A stretch of 46,120 bases of DNA from Pseudomonadota bacterium (GTDB taxonomy: Bacteria > Pseudomonadota > Gammaproteobacteria > Xanthomonadales > Rhodanobacteraceae). Location: positions 1-46,120 of the forward strand of contig JAKQJM010000039.1 of the NCBI GenBank assembly GCA_029561145.1. The letters are read 5' to 3'. Both the position numbers and the translations under genes were made by a program. The notes below the pieces were generated by a model. The model saw only the letters and a list, made by a program, of their open reading frames with translations. It was not told the DNA's origin and did not search any database. The first letter of the stretch is position 1, and the number at the start of each line of letters is the position of its first letter. This document shows, in pieces, positions 1-8,420 of this stretch.

Positions 1-3000
1 CCAGCCGACCACGGCCCAGGCCAGCCACAGCGCCCAGAACAGCATGACGACGTTGTAGACCCAGAGCGGCAGCGAGATCACGCTGGCCGTCGGCAATGCA
101 TCGCTGCTGCGATCGGCAAACCATTGCAGGTGGTTGGCCCACGAGCCATTGCCCTGCACGACCATGTCCGGACTGCCGAGCAGGCCGTTGCGGATGCTCT
201 CGAACAGGCAGACCAGTGCAATCAGGGTAAGCAGGGCGAGGCCGAGCTGGGCCAGGTTGAATTTCCAGTTCGTTGCCGGTGCGCCATGCGCGCGCCAGTC
301 GAGTGCGAAAAGCCAGCCGACGACAACGAGCAGGGCCAGCCACGAGAAAGTCGAGAAGCCGAGCACGAGCAACAGCCAGTGGTGGAATCGCAAGCTGCCC
401 TTGCGCCAGCGCGACAGCAGCCAGGCCAGCACGATCGCGACCAGCAACTCGCCCCAGAACAGCACGGCAGGGCCCACCGCAGGTCCAAATGCAGCAAGCA
501 GCCAACGGTCACCCGGCAGATTGACCACGAGCGCGATATTCGCAGCCGGCAGACCCAGCGCGATTTCCGGCGTAGCGATCGTGACGGTCATTTCATCGTT
601 GTCGCGGAAACGCACTTCGTATTTCTGCGCACCCGGGACGAGCGGAAGGCTGAGCCGCCCATCGAACGTGCGTGCGCCGATCGCCGCGCCGTCCCGGCTG
701 ACGCCAAGCAGTTCGGCGTCCTTCGGCAGGCGGATCACCTGTTCGCCGCCCTGGCTCGCGCGCAGGTCGAACTGGAGCACATGGCTGCGTGCGCGCAATC
801 CGAAGTCACTGGTCAAGGTCAACGAGTCGATCGCACGTGTCGCTCCTTCGACCGCCACCGGTTTGCTCACCTGCAGGGTCAGCACTTCACCGGGAAGCGG
901 ATGGAATTCGAACTCGTGATAGTCACCACCCGTGGCACTCGCCGGCGAAGGCGTTTCCGGCACGCCACTGAAATCGACATGCCAGGTCGGACCAGCGACG
1001 ATGCGCCAGACTTCGGCATGACCGCCGAGGTCCGGCGCTGTCAACACCAGCGTATCGGTCCGCTCGAGCGTGCTGTTCCAGCCCGCCTGATTCTCGCGAT
1101 CGGCCAGCGCAAGCGTGAGCTTGCCTTCGCGCACCTTGAGGCCGGGTGTCGACACGTGTTCTCCGGCTACCGTCGGCAGCTCGACCGTAAATCCGCCGTC
1201 GAGCGGGGCGAGTCGTTCGACCGTGTTGTCGATGCTCCATTCGAGGTCGAGGTTCAGCACGCGTTCGACGCGGACAAAAGGCGGGAATCGCTGCGCCGTC
1301 GTCGCCACCGACTGGCCGTCGCCCGATCGCGCACGCACGAGGGTCAGCGTTTCGGTCAGCAGGCGGTCGTCGGCGATGCCGCTGGCTTGCCACCCGTCCG
1401 TGCTGACCTGCAGGCGCTCGGGTGACATCGGAAATGCCAGCGCGACGCGATCGCCGATCACGCTGAAGGCGATCTCGACCCGATGCACGCCGCGCTCGAT
1501 CGCGATCCACGATTTGCCCTCCCGGCTGACAACGGCATCGCTGGCCGAGCCATCGATGCTGATCGTGTCGTCGGCCAGTGATTTCGCATCGCCAGGGATC
1601 GCTACCGCAACGTGATCAAGCGTATGGATCTCGAGCATCACACGCAGGGTGTCGGCGCTGAGCAAGACCTCGGCATTCGCGATCGTCGTGCATTGAGGTG
1701 CGCAGCGCGGCGGTTCGACGAGTCGAGCCTTCAGCTCCTGCAACAAGGCATCGGGCGGATAGTCCTGTGCCTGCGCGACCGGCGCGGCAAGCATCGACAG
1801 GCTCAGCAGGACCGCTCCGGCGCGCGCCATCGATGCCGTTGGACTCCAGCGCCAGCGCGTGTCGCGCAGCAATCGCCACAACAGCAATCCAAGCATGCCG
1901 ACCAGAATCACGCGCAGCAGTCGCACCTGCCACGGCGAGGCGATCAGCAGGCGCACTTCCTGGTCCGGCAGCACGGGGCCGCTCCAGCTCAACTGGTACC
2001 GATTGCCGAGTTGCCAGCCCGGCTCACCCGAGCCGGTCTGCACGATCGTCGACTTGCTGTAACGGTTGTTGATCCTTGCCCGATTCTCGTTTCTGGCCTG
2101 GGACGCCGACTTGCGGCTGATCAACGAACCCGAAACCGTGACGCTGTCCAGCCGCTGCGACTCGTCGGCCTCCGCGGTGGCAGGCGGCGCCGGCGGCGGC
2201 AGAGCCATCTGCGCGATCGGCGCGGCGGCATTGTCATAGACCTGGCCGAGGCCGGCGCCATCGGAGTTCAGGTTGGGCCCAAACCACGAACTGGACGATT
2301 CGAGTTGCGGATACAGCGCCGCGCGCAGTTGCCCGGCCGCAAACGGCAATGCAACGATCAGCAGGAGCACGCTTGCGGCAAGACGCAAGGCGACGGCGAC
2401 GCGGGACAACCGGCTCTCCGGCAGCGCGCGTGCGAGCAGGGCGATGACGAGCACGACCAGCAGGATCCAGAGCGGCGATCCGGATTCCTGATAACCGAGC
2501 AGCAGGTACACCGCCGTGATCGCGCCGCCGATCCAGCCGAGCAGGCGCGAGGCGACGAGGATGATGATCGCGACGAGGAATACATCGAGCAGGGTCCAGC
2601 GCGACATCCAGCTTCCGCTGGCCTGGTCGCTGCCGGGCGCGGCGATCAGGCGATAGCCGTAAGGCAGGTGCAAGGTCGTGGATACCTGGTCGAAGACCTG
2701 CTGCCAGCCGCCTACCGGCATCGAACCACCGGCCGAGTCGATGCGCACGCCGGCGCTGAGGTCGACGCCTGGATTGCGCCACTCGACGCCACTCCAGCCG
2801 GCCTGCGCTCCCTGCGTGATCAGCAACGCTTCATCGCTGCTGCCGGTGACTTGCGCGCGCTGCAAATGGAACGGGGCGGCGAGATCGAAGCGCCAGTCGC
2901 CCTGCATCCGACCGCTGATGCGATCGCGCGCGAACCAGCCGTCGCCTGAGAAATCCAGCCAGGCTTCGCGTTGCAGGTTCAAACGGTTCGCAACATTCTC

Positions 3001-4008
3001 GTCGAGTCCGCGCGAACGCTGCTCGATGGCGAGTGCATCGCCGTCATTCATCGCAAAGGCAGGAAGGCTGTTCCATGCGTCCGGCACGTCGGCCTGGCGC
3101 GGATCCACCTGCACGGTTCCGCTGATGCTCGTCACGCGCAGGGACGGGACGGATTCGAAACTCCAGATTTCCTGTTCCGCCCAGTGTTCGGGCAGGCGCG
3201 CGACCAGTTTATCGAGCGGCACCGAGGCACGCGCCGACAGGCCTATCGTGTTGCTGCCCGGCTGCACCTGCACATGCAGCTTGCCCTCGTCATCGAGTCG
3301 GGCTGGCCATTGCTGGCTAACCAACGCCATCGGAACAAACCCGTCCGGCAACGCGGGACCGATCACTTCCTCGCGCGCCTGTCCCGATGCATAGATGCGG
3401 ATCTCGGTCTGCAACTCACCCGGGATACCGTCCGTGAACTTGCGGAACACGCGCAGATCCATGCTGTCGGCCTCGACCGTCGTCGCCTTGCCGCGCCCGA
3501 GCGTCAGTTGTTCGCCCGACCGCTGCAATGGCGCCACCCGCTTGCCATCGACCAGCAGCGTGACCAGGGCGATTCGTTCCGGAATCCGCAAGGCTTGCGG
3601 GCGCTCGGACCACGTCATGCGAGCGCGCACATCGTGTACGCCGCGGGCAAGCCACAGGCTGGGGCCGCCCCGGTCGACCACCGGCACCGCCTTGCCGTCG
3701 ACGCTGACCTGTTGCGGCCAGTGTTCATGGCTTCCGGGCAAGGGCACCCAGGCGTCGATCTCGACCTGCCAGCGTTGGCGCAAGCTTGCACCCTGCGCAT
3801 CCGCGACGATGGCGAGGCTACCGGGCCATAGGCACGCAAACTCGTCGACCCCCGACCCGGCGGTTCCGGCGATCAGCGGACAGGCCCGGAACTCCTGGTC
3901 CTTCAGCACCCAGTCGTGCCAGGCGTCGAGATCGGCAGGCGTGGCGGCAGGCGCGGCCTGCGCCGCAGCGGCGACAACCAGGGCCAGCAAGACGATCAAT
4001 GCGCGCAT
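1..4008 (-). CDS. Very large multi-domain membrane protein, unknown function (3' end outside window)
   Basis: Reading leftwards from an ATG at 4008, the frame stays open for 1336 codons and runs off the window edge, so the C-terminus is missing. GGAG lies 7 nt before the ATG, and the N-terminus (MRALIVLLALVVAAAAQA) is a clear signal peptide. Residues ~25-460 look beta-rich and extracytoplasmic. Hydrophobic helices follow near 470-560. A proline-rich linker leads to an LDSVTVSGSLISR segment (about 619-631) resembling the start of a TonB-receptor plug. More helices lie near 700-745, then a second beta-rich region, then four strong helices (about 1185-1336) at the window edge. It is third in a minus-strand run behind a VIT/vWA gene and a DUF5706 gene, 92 bp after the latter. 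I do not recognise the family; a cell-envelope role is inference. Confidence 0.85.
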   Translation of the reverse strand, partial: MRALIVLLALVVAAAAQAAPAATPADLDAWHDWVLKDQEFRACPLIAGTAGSGVDEFACLWPGSLAIVADAQGASLRQRWQVEIDAWVPLPGSHEHWPQQVSVDGKAVPVVDRGGPSLWLARGVHDVRARMTWSERPQALRIPERIALVTLLVDGKRVAPLQRSGEQLTLGRGKATTVEADSMDLRVFRKFTDGIPGELQTEIRIYASGQAREEVIGPALPDGFVPMALVSQQWPARLDDEGKLHVQVQPGSNTIGLSARASVPLDKLVARLPEHWAEQEIWSFESVPSLRVTSISGTVQVDPRQADVPDAWNSLPAFAMNDGDALAIEQRSRGLDENVANRLNLQREAWLDFSGDGWFARDRISGRMQGDWRFDLAAPFHLQRAQVTGSSDEALLITQGAQAGWSGVEWRNPGVDLSAGVRIDSAGGSMPVGGWQQVFDQVSTTLHLPYGYRLIAAPGSDQASGSWMSRWTLLDVFLVAIIILVASRLLGWIGGAITAVYLLLGYQESGSPLWILLVVLVIALLARALPESRLSRVAVALRLAASVLLLIVALPFAAGQLRAALYPQLESSSSWFGPNLNSDGAGLGQVYDNAAAPIAQMALPPPAPPATAEADESQRLDSVTVSGSLISRKSASQARNENRARINNRYSKSTIVQTGSGEPGWQLGNRYQLSWSGPVLPDQEVRLLIASPWQVRLLRVILVGMLGLLLWRLLRDTRWRWSPTASMARAGAVLLSLSMLAAPVAQAQDYPPDALLQELKARLVEPPRCAPQCTTIANAEVLLSADTLRVMLEIHTLDHVAVAIPGDAKSLADDTISIDGSASDAVVSREGKSWIAIERGVHRVEIAFSVIGDRVALAFPMSPERLQVSTDGWQASGIADDRLLTETLTLVRARSGDGQSVATTAQRFPPFVRVERVLNLDLEWSIDNTVERLAPLDGGFTVELPTVAGEHVSTPGLKVREGKLTLALADRENQAGWNSTLERTDTLVLTAPDLGGHAEVWRIVAGPTWHVDFSGVPETPSPASATGGDYHEFEFHPLPGEVLTLQVSKPVAVEGATRAIDSLTLTSDFGLRARSHVLQFDLRASQGGEQVIRLPKDAELLGVSRDGAAIGARTFDGRLSLPLVPGAQKYEVRFRDNDEMTVTIATPEIALGLPAANIALVVNLPGDRWLLAAFGPAVGPAVLFWGELLVAIVLAWLLSRWRKGSLRFHHWLLLVLGFSTFSWLALLVVVGWLFALDWRAHGAPATNWKFNLAQLGLALLTLIALVCLFESIRNGLLGSPDMVVQGNGSWANHLQWFADRSSDALPTASVISLPLWVYNVVMLFWALWLAWAVVGW

Positions 4009-4100
4009 GGACAACTCCGTGGTGGCGATTCCGGTATCGGTGCAACGCGCTTGGCGAACGCGCGGGGTTGCGCAGGATCTCGCTGCTCGCGCAGCACTTC

Positions 4101-4652
4101 TCAGTGCGTCAGCAGGCGCCAGCCCTGTTCGAGACACGCAAGAATGAACCCGGTCAGGAAGAACAGGTAGCTGTATCGCAGGTAGCGGTACTTGTGATGC
4201 GAGAGATAGATGCCCAGCGAGTAGATGTCTTCAGCCCAGGTCTTGTACGGCGTGCCGTCGGGCATCAGCACCCGATTGATCTCGGTGAGATAGCGCTCGC
4301 GTGGAAGTTCGGCGAAATGACCGAAGAAGAGGATATTGAAATTCGGCGGAAGCTCGCCCTCGCGCAGGCGGATCGGCCGGTACTTGGGCAGCACGGCCAG
4401 GATCGCGAGCAGCAAGGCGACGAGGGTGAATCCGGCCAGGATCAGCACCGAGACACGCAGTTCCGGATCCGCGAGGCGACCGAGTGAAAGGGTCAGCACG
4501 ATCGAGGATACCGTGATGATGATGTTCGCCTTGGTATCCGCCATCGCCGACAACTGCACGTGGTGCTGCTGTGCCGTGCGCAGGACATTGTCGGCGGTAT
4601 TGCGCTCGGGTATGTCGGCATAGCTCAAGGGAGGTCGCGGAGCGTCACTCAT
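4101..4652 (-). CDS. DUF5706 / PycTM-like three-helix membrane protein
   Basis: 183 aa. The N-terminal half has the sequence VQLSAMADTKANIIITVSS running into a hydrophobic helix (about 43-60). This [AS]D-x-KAN-I motif at the start of the first helix is typical of the DUF5706 family, renamed Pycsar effector domain because members act as membrane effectors in cyclic-nucleotide anti-phage defence. A second helix lies at about 67-89 and a third at about 157-178, with a soluble loop between. Length and topology fit PycTM. There is no nucleotide cyclase gene next to it, so a Pycsar role is not shown; it sits between the VIT/vWA gene (137 bp upstream) and the giant membrane protein gene (92 bp downstream). 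The family call rests on motif recall, not a search. Confidence 0.7.
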   Translation of the reverse strand: MSDAPRPPLSYADIPERNTADNVLRTAQQHHVQLSAMADTKANIIITVSSIVLTLSLGRLADPELRVSVLILAGFTLVALLLAILAVLPKYRPIRLREGELPPNFNILFFGHFAELPRERYLTEINRVLMPDGTPYKTWAEDIYSLGIYLSHHKYRYLRYSYLFFLTGFILACLEQGWRLLTH

Positions 4653-4789
4653 CGATGCGGGTCCGTGGCGAAAGCTGGCGGCATCTTAACCCGTAAGATT
4701 TGCCGGGCGGTGGACCGGAAAGACGCTCCGGCCACCACTGCAAACCGTATTGACCCGGACATCGCGGCTCAAGCCGCCGAAAGCGGAAA

Positions 4790-7786
4790 TCAATCGTGCC
4801 GGCCGACTTCGAATTCGCCGACGAGCACGGTTTCCTGACGATCCTGCAGGCGCAGGATGGTCGATTGCGCATTGGCCTTCGGCGTGCCGAATCCGCTGGT
4901 CAAGGCCAGACGCAAGGTCACGCTGCCTGAAACCAGTTGCTGGCGATTGCCGTAGTAGTTGGCTTCGACCTTGTATTTGCCCGGGATTGCCGATTTCAGC
5001 ATGAACTCCTCGGGCCCGTAACCCGATGTGAGATCCGCCGACATGCGTCCGCCCTGGCGGGTCAGGCGATTTCCGTAGTAGGCGCGCTCGCCATTCGGAT
5101 CGGTCACCCAGAGGTCCATGTCGGAGTTGTCCGCATCCCAGTTCAGGACCACGCGCAGATCGACCGGGAGATTGCGCAGCAGGCGTTCATCGAATCGCGA
5201 GACATCGATCTCGCCCCCATGCATCGCGATCAAGGCATTCATTTCGGTCAGCGCGATCAGGCCGATTTCGGCGAAGCGACCATCCCACTCGCGTCGCGCG
5301 ACCTCGTACAGCGCATCGGCGGCCTTCTGGTACTCGCCGATATCCGCATAGGCGAGTCCGAGATCACGGAAGGACTGCGGCTCGAACGGCGCCAGGTCGC
5401 GCACCTGCTCGAACAACGGCACCGCGAGTTCAGGCTTGCCCGCCTGCAGGAGCCGGTAGCCGAGGATGCGCAGGATCGCGCGGTTCTCGAGATCCATCTC
5501 GGCCAGGTTCGACAGGACGCGCAAGGCCAGCGTTGCCTGCCTGCGTTCGAACAGCAGGTCAGCCGCATCGAGGTAGTAGGCGCTGCTGTTGATCCAGTCG
5601 GCACGCTCGTCGAGATAGATCGGGTAAAGGTCGTCAGCTGACGCTTCACGCAAGCGCGCGAGATACGGCGCATCCGGCGTCCATTTCTTCAGGCCGATGC
5701 GAATTGGCGTCACCGCATCCGGGGATCCGGCCGCAACGCGCTTGTCGGCGTCGTCCGCTTTTCCGGAAGCCGATGCCATGACCGAATCCGCCGCACCGGC
5801 AGCCAATTCCATCGGCGCAGCATCCGCAGGAAGAGGCGGCGAAGCCGCTGCGGGTCGGGGCGCAGCCGTTTCCTGACGCATCGCGCGGGCTTCCGGTTCT
5901 GCATTGCCCGTCTGCATGGACAGCACGTGCGGTTCTCGCGACTTCGGAAAATCACGCGTCCACCAGGCCACCTTGTTGCTGTACTCGCGGACGATCTGCT
6001 GCAGATGGGCGTCGAGGCGCTCGCGCTCGCTGCGTGCGTTCGTCGCCCTCAACGCGTCGTAACGCGCGCGCAGCGACGCAGGGGGCTCGATGTCGTGACT
6101 GAGATAGTCGGCGACGTCATCGAGGACGATCAGCGAGGTCTCGCGCGTCAGCAGGCCGAAGGCAAGGCCAAGCCGGCATATCTCGGCGCGATTGCGCGTG
6201 GAATCCTCGTCCAGGCGATCGATCTTCATGCGCGCCCATTGCCGCGCGACCAACGGGATTTCCGCGGAGTCCGTCGACCACGCGCTGTCCTTGCCGATCG
6301 CCACGGCAACGGCACGCAGGCGTCCGTCGGGCTCGACCAGTTTCACTTCCAGCCTGGCCGGCAGCTCTCCGCGGAAGCGGCCGGTGATGCGCAGCCGACC
6401 GTGCGCGATGGCCTGTTCGTCGACCAGCAGTTCGCCATCACCATCCGCACCGAGCGCTGCCACCCCGGTGCGATCCTGCAGCAATGCATCGATGGCGACC
6501 TGGCGATCCCCGACCAGGTCGATCAGCGCTCCGCGACCCGGACCAGCACCGGCGCGCGCGATCCGGCGCAACAGGCTGCGGTTCGCCGATGCGGAGGCGA
6601 GCACCGGGTAAATGCGTGCAGCGTGGTTTCCGACCGATGCGGATTCACGACGCGCACCGTAATTGGCGAGGCCGTCGCTGAACACGAGAATTTCCTTGAT
6701 GCCCGCATCGAACTGCCAGCCATCGAGATTGCTGGCGCCGTCGTAGCGCGTCTCCTGCAATGCGCTTTTCAGGGCACTCCAATCGCCATCGGTGATCGCG
6801 AATGTCCGCGCCGGCTCAGCCACGTCGCGGACCTCGATCAACTTGACCGACCCAGTGCCCATCGCATGGAAGTACGCGTCGAGCAGTGCAAATTCGGCGG
6901 CATGGTCGCGCAGGCGTCCGGACAGCGAACTGTCCCAGACGATGCCGACCTGCCCTGGAATCCTGCGCATCGAATGGCGCACGCTGACTGGCGCATCGAA
7001 CTGCAGCCAGCTCTCGCCGCGCCAGCGCTGCACGTTCGCCGCGACCGCGCCCGATCCGGCATTGCGATCGGGAATCGTGATCTCGACCCAGCCGCGTTGA
7101 TCGAAGTCGTCGCGCTCGATCCCGCCGCGATACCAGTTGCCGCGCGCCTGCAGATCGATCACCGCACCGTCCGGCAGCGAGGCAAGCGGCGCGCCTGACG
7201 GCGATGACACCAGGACGTCCAGCGAGAACCTGGGCAACGCCTTCGCGTGGGCCAAGGCGAGCCGGTAGCGATACCGACCTTTCGATGCGTCGAGCCGCTC
7301 ACTGTAGTGGACGACGACGCGCCGCGTGCCATGCGCAGGCAACGGATAGACGCGCAGGCGGAAATTCTCGCCGGCAGTCGTTTCAAGCAGGGCCGGATCG
7401 ACGCGACGACGGATCACCTCCTCGAACACTTCCTTGCCCTTGGCCTTTTCGACAGGCACTGCTTCACGCAGTTCGCCGCCGATGTCGAGGGCGAATCCAT
7501 CGATTTCCTGCCCGGCCAGCAACGGAAACTGCAGCTCGCCTTCGAGCACCCGGTCATTCGGATTGGCGAACAGCATCTCGACGCGCGTGCGCGCCATGCC
7601 GGACATGATTTCAGTGCGCAACTGCAACGATCGCAACTCGATCGGCCCGGCGACAGGCCCTGCATCGATGCGGATCGCGGGCGGCAAGGGCGGTGCATCA
7701 ATCGCGATCGTCCGCGATTGAGCCTGCGCCGAGCCGAGGAGGAGCAGCAACGAATACAACGCGCGAGTCGCAATCGATGGGTTCAT
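4790..7786 (-). CDS. Secreted VIT / vWA-like / TPR / DUF2135 protein
   Basis: 998 aa from the ATG at 7786; another in-frame ATG at 7795 is possible, and the frame extends further upstream without support. The N-terminus (SLLLLLGSAQA) is a signal peptide. Residues ~40-170 are a VIT domain (inter-alpha-trypsin-inhibitor type; VEKAKGKEVFEEVIRRR and the HGTRRVVVHY strand are characteristic). A vWA-like domain follows with a DxSxS metal site (DSSLS from Asp285) and an ILVFSDG strand. A low-complexity Ala/Pro linker leads to TPR-like helices (about 745-830) and a C-terminal DUF2135 domain (about 870-940, DADNSDMDLWVTDPNGE). VIT and vWA modules usually mediate protein-protein contacts outside the membrane. 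It is first in the run with the DUF5706 and giant membrane protein genes. Partner and substrate are unknown. Confidence 0.9.
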   Translation of the reverse strand: MNPSIATRALYSLLLLLGSAQAQSRTIAIDAPPLPPAIRIDAGPVAGPIELRSLQLRTEIMSGMARTRVEMLFANPNDRVLEGELQFPLLAGQEIDGFALDIGGELREAVPVEKAKGKEVFEEVIRRRVDPALLETTAGENFRLRVYPLPAHGTRRVVVHYSERLDASKGRYRYRLALAHAKALPRFSLDVLVSSPSGAPLASLPDGAVIDLQARGNWYRGGIERDDFDQRGWVEITIPDRNAGSGAVAANVQRWRGESWLQFDAPVSVRHSMRRIPGQVGIVWDSSLSGRLRDHAAEFALLDAYFHAMGTGSVKLIEVRDVAEPARTFAITDGDWSALKSALQETRYDGASNLDGWQFDAGIKEILVFSDGLANYGARRESASVGNHAARIYPVLASASANRSLLRRIARAGAGPGRGALIDLVGDRQVAIDALLQDRTGVAALGADGDGELLVDEQAIAHGRLRITGRFRGELPARLEVKLVEPDGRLRAVAVAIGKDSAWSTDSAEIPLVARQWARMKIDRLDEDSTRNRAEICRLGLAFGLLTRETSLIVLDDVADYLSHDIEPPASLRARYDALRATNARSERERLDAHLQQIVREYSNKVAWWTRDFPKSREPHVLSMQTGNAEPEARAMRQETAAPRPAAASPPLPADAAPMELAAGAADSVMASASGKADDADKRVAAGSPDAVTPIRIGLKKWTPDAPYLARLREASADDLYPIYLDERADWINSSAYYLDAADLLFERRQATLALRVLSNLAEMDLENRAILRILGYRLLQAGKPELAVPLFEQVRDLAPFEPQSFRDLGLAYADIGEYQKAADALYEVARREWDGRFAEIGLIALTEMNALIAMHGGEIDVSRFDERLLRNLPVDLRVVLNWDADNSDMDLWVTDPNGERAYYGNRLTRQGGRMSADLTSGYGPEEFMLKSAIPGKYKVEANYYGNRQQLVSGSVTLRLALTSGFGTPKANAQSTILRLQDRQETVLVGEFEVGRHD

Positions 7787-7936
7787 GGAGTACATGCCGA
7801 TGAGGGAGAGAGGCAAACGTTTCCGTTGCCGGATTCTCCAACGCGGAGGTGTCGCTGCCGGGGTCGAGCACGCGCGAAACGGCCCGGATTCCGCGAGCTC
7901 GGCGGCCGGGGCAATCGTCGGGATTGGAGAGTCGAG

Positions 7937-7976
7937 AAAAAAGTGGGCGGCGGGTTCGGGGAGGAACCCGCCGCCC
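7937..7976 (-). terminator. Rho-independent terminator of the candidate small RNA
   Basis: A perfect 13-bp inverted repeat (7945-7957 with 7964-7976) has a 6-nt loop and is followed on the minus strand by AC and six T. It lies upstream of the VIT gene start and 445 bp before oxyR on the other strand, so it ends no visible protein gene. Confidence 0.8.
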
Positions 7977-8060
7977 GGGACGACGTCGTGGGGAGGGGAG
8001 GTACGACGCCGTCCTGACAGTCGGGTGACGGGCAGCACTGGCTGCGATGCATCACCCTGG
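7937..8060 (-). ncRNA. Candidate small RNA with C-rich hairpin loops
   Basis: Three stems follow each other on the minus strand. Hairpin 1 (8057-8023) pairs GGGUGA with UCACCC and CAGC with GCUG. Hairpin 2 (8013-7979) has an 11-bp stem closed over the 13-nt loop ACCUCCCCUCCCC; its single non-Watson-Crick pair is G-U on the minus strand but would be A-C on the plus strand, which favours a minus-strand RNA. Hairpin 3 (7976-7945) has a perfect 13-bp stem with loop CUCCCC and is followed by T6, an intrinsic terminator. C-rich loops are complementary to Shine-Dalgarno sequences, a design known from Xanthomonas sX13 and alphaproteobacterial CCUCC-loop RNAs. No homology to these is claimed, and the 5' end is not defined. 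Confidence 0.55.
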
Positions 8061-8420
8061 AGAACGCACCCCTGATCTGGGGATGACTTCCCGGGCCACA
8101 AGGGCTGCGACATTCCGTCGCGCGGATGAGGCCCGCAGGATCGAAGAACACCGGCGGAGACGTACCCATATCGAGATCACACTGGGTCGGGAAATGGGCC
8201 ATCTCGAAGTTTTCAGTCGAAATCGCGACCTCGAGACCGGGTTCAGGGAACTTGCCGTCGACATTCGGCCTCTGCAAACACGGATCTGCGCGACATTGGG
8301 CGGGAAATGCTCATGCGCGCCATCGCCAGGCCGTGGCGCGACTTGCAGCGTCCGAATGTCAATCGATCCGATTTGTTGTCAACATCCACACAATCGTCAT
8401 AGCCGACAGGTGGCCATTCG

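Larger units (their letters stand above)
7787..8420. other. 634-bp gap without protein genes between the VIT gene and oxyR
   Basis: No reading frame here gives a protein-like translation on either strand. The minus strand holds a series of hairpins ending in an intrinsic terminator (7937-8060, listed separately). A further palindrome, CCCC-TGATCT-GGGG, lies near 8069-8082. The oxyR promoter should be in the last 60 bp; the Shine-Dalgarno AGGTGG precedes the oxyR ATG. I see no clear OxyR operator. Confidence 0.6.

Noticed and set aside
124-3831. Long plus-strand open frames (433, 445 and 286 codons)
   Set aside because: They are antisense to the continuous minus-strand membrane-protein frame, are Arg/Gln/His-rich and lack any recognisable domain or start context.
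7787-8113. Extension of the VIT gene to an upstream start at 8113
   Set aside because: The added residues have no domain character, the true signal peptide starts at 7786 or 7795, and the extension would cover the terminator and hairpins.
7783-8277. Minus-strand 164-codon frame
   Set aside because: Proline/serine/arginine-rich translation without any protein-like pattern; hairpins explain the region better.
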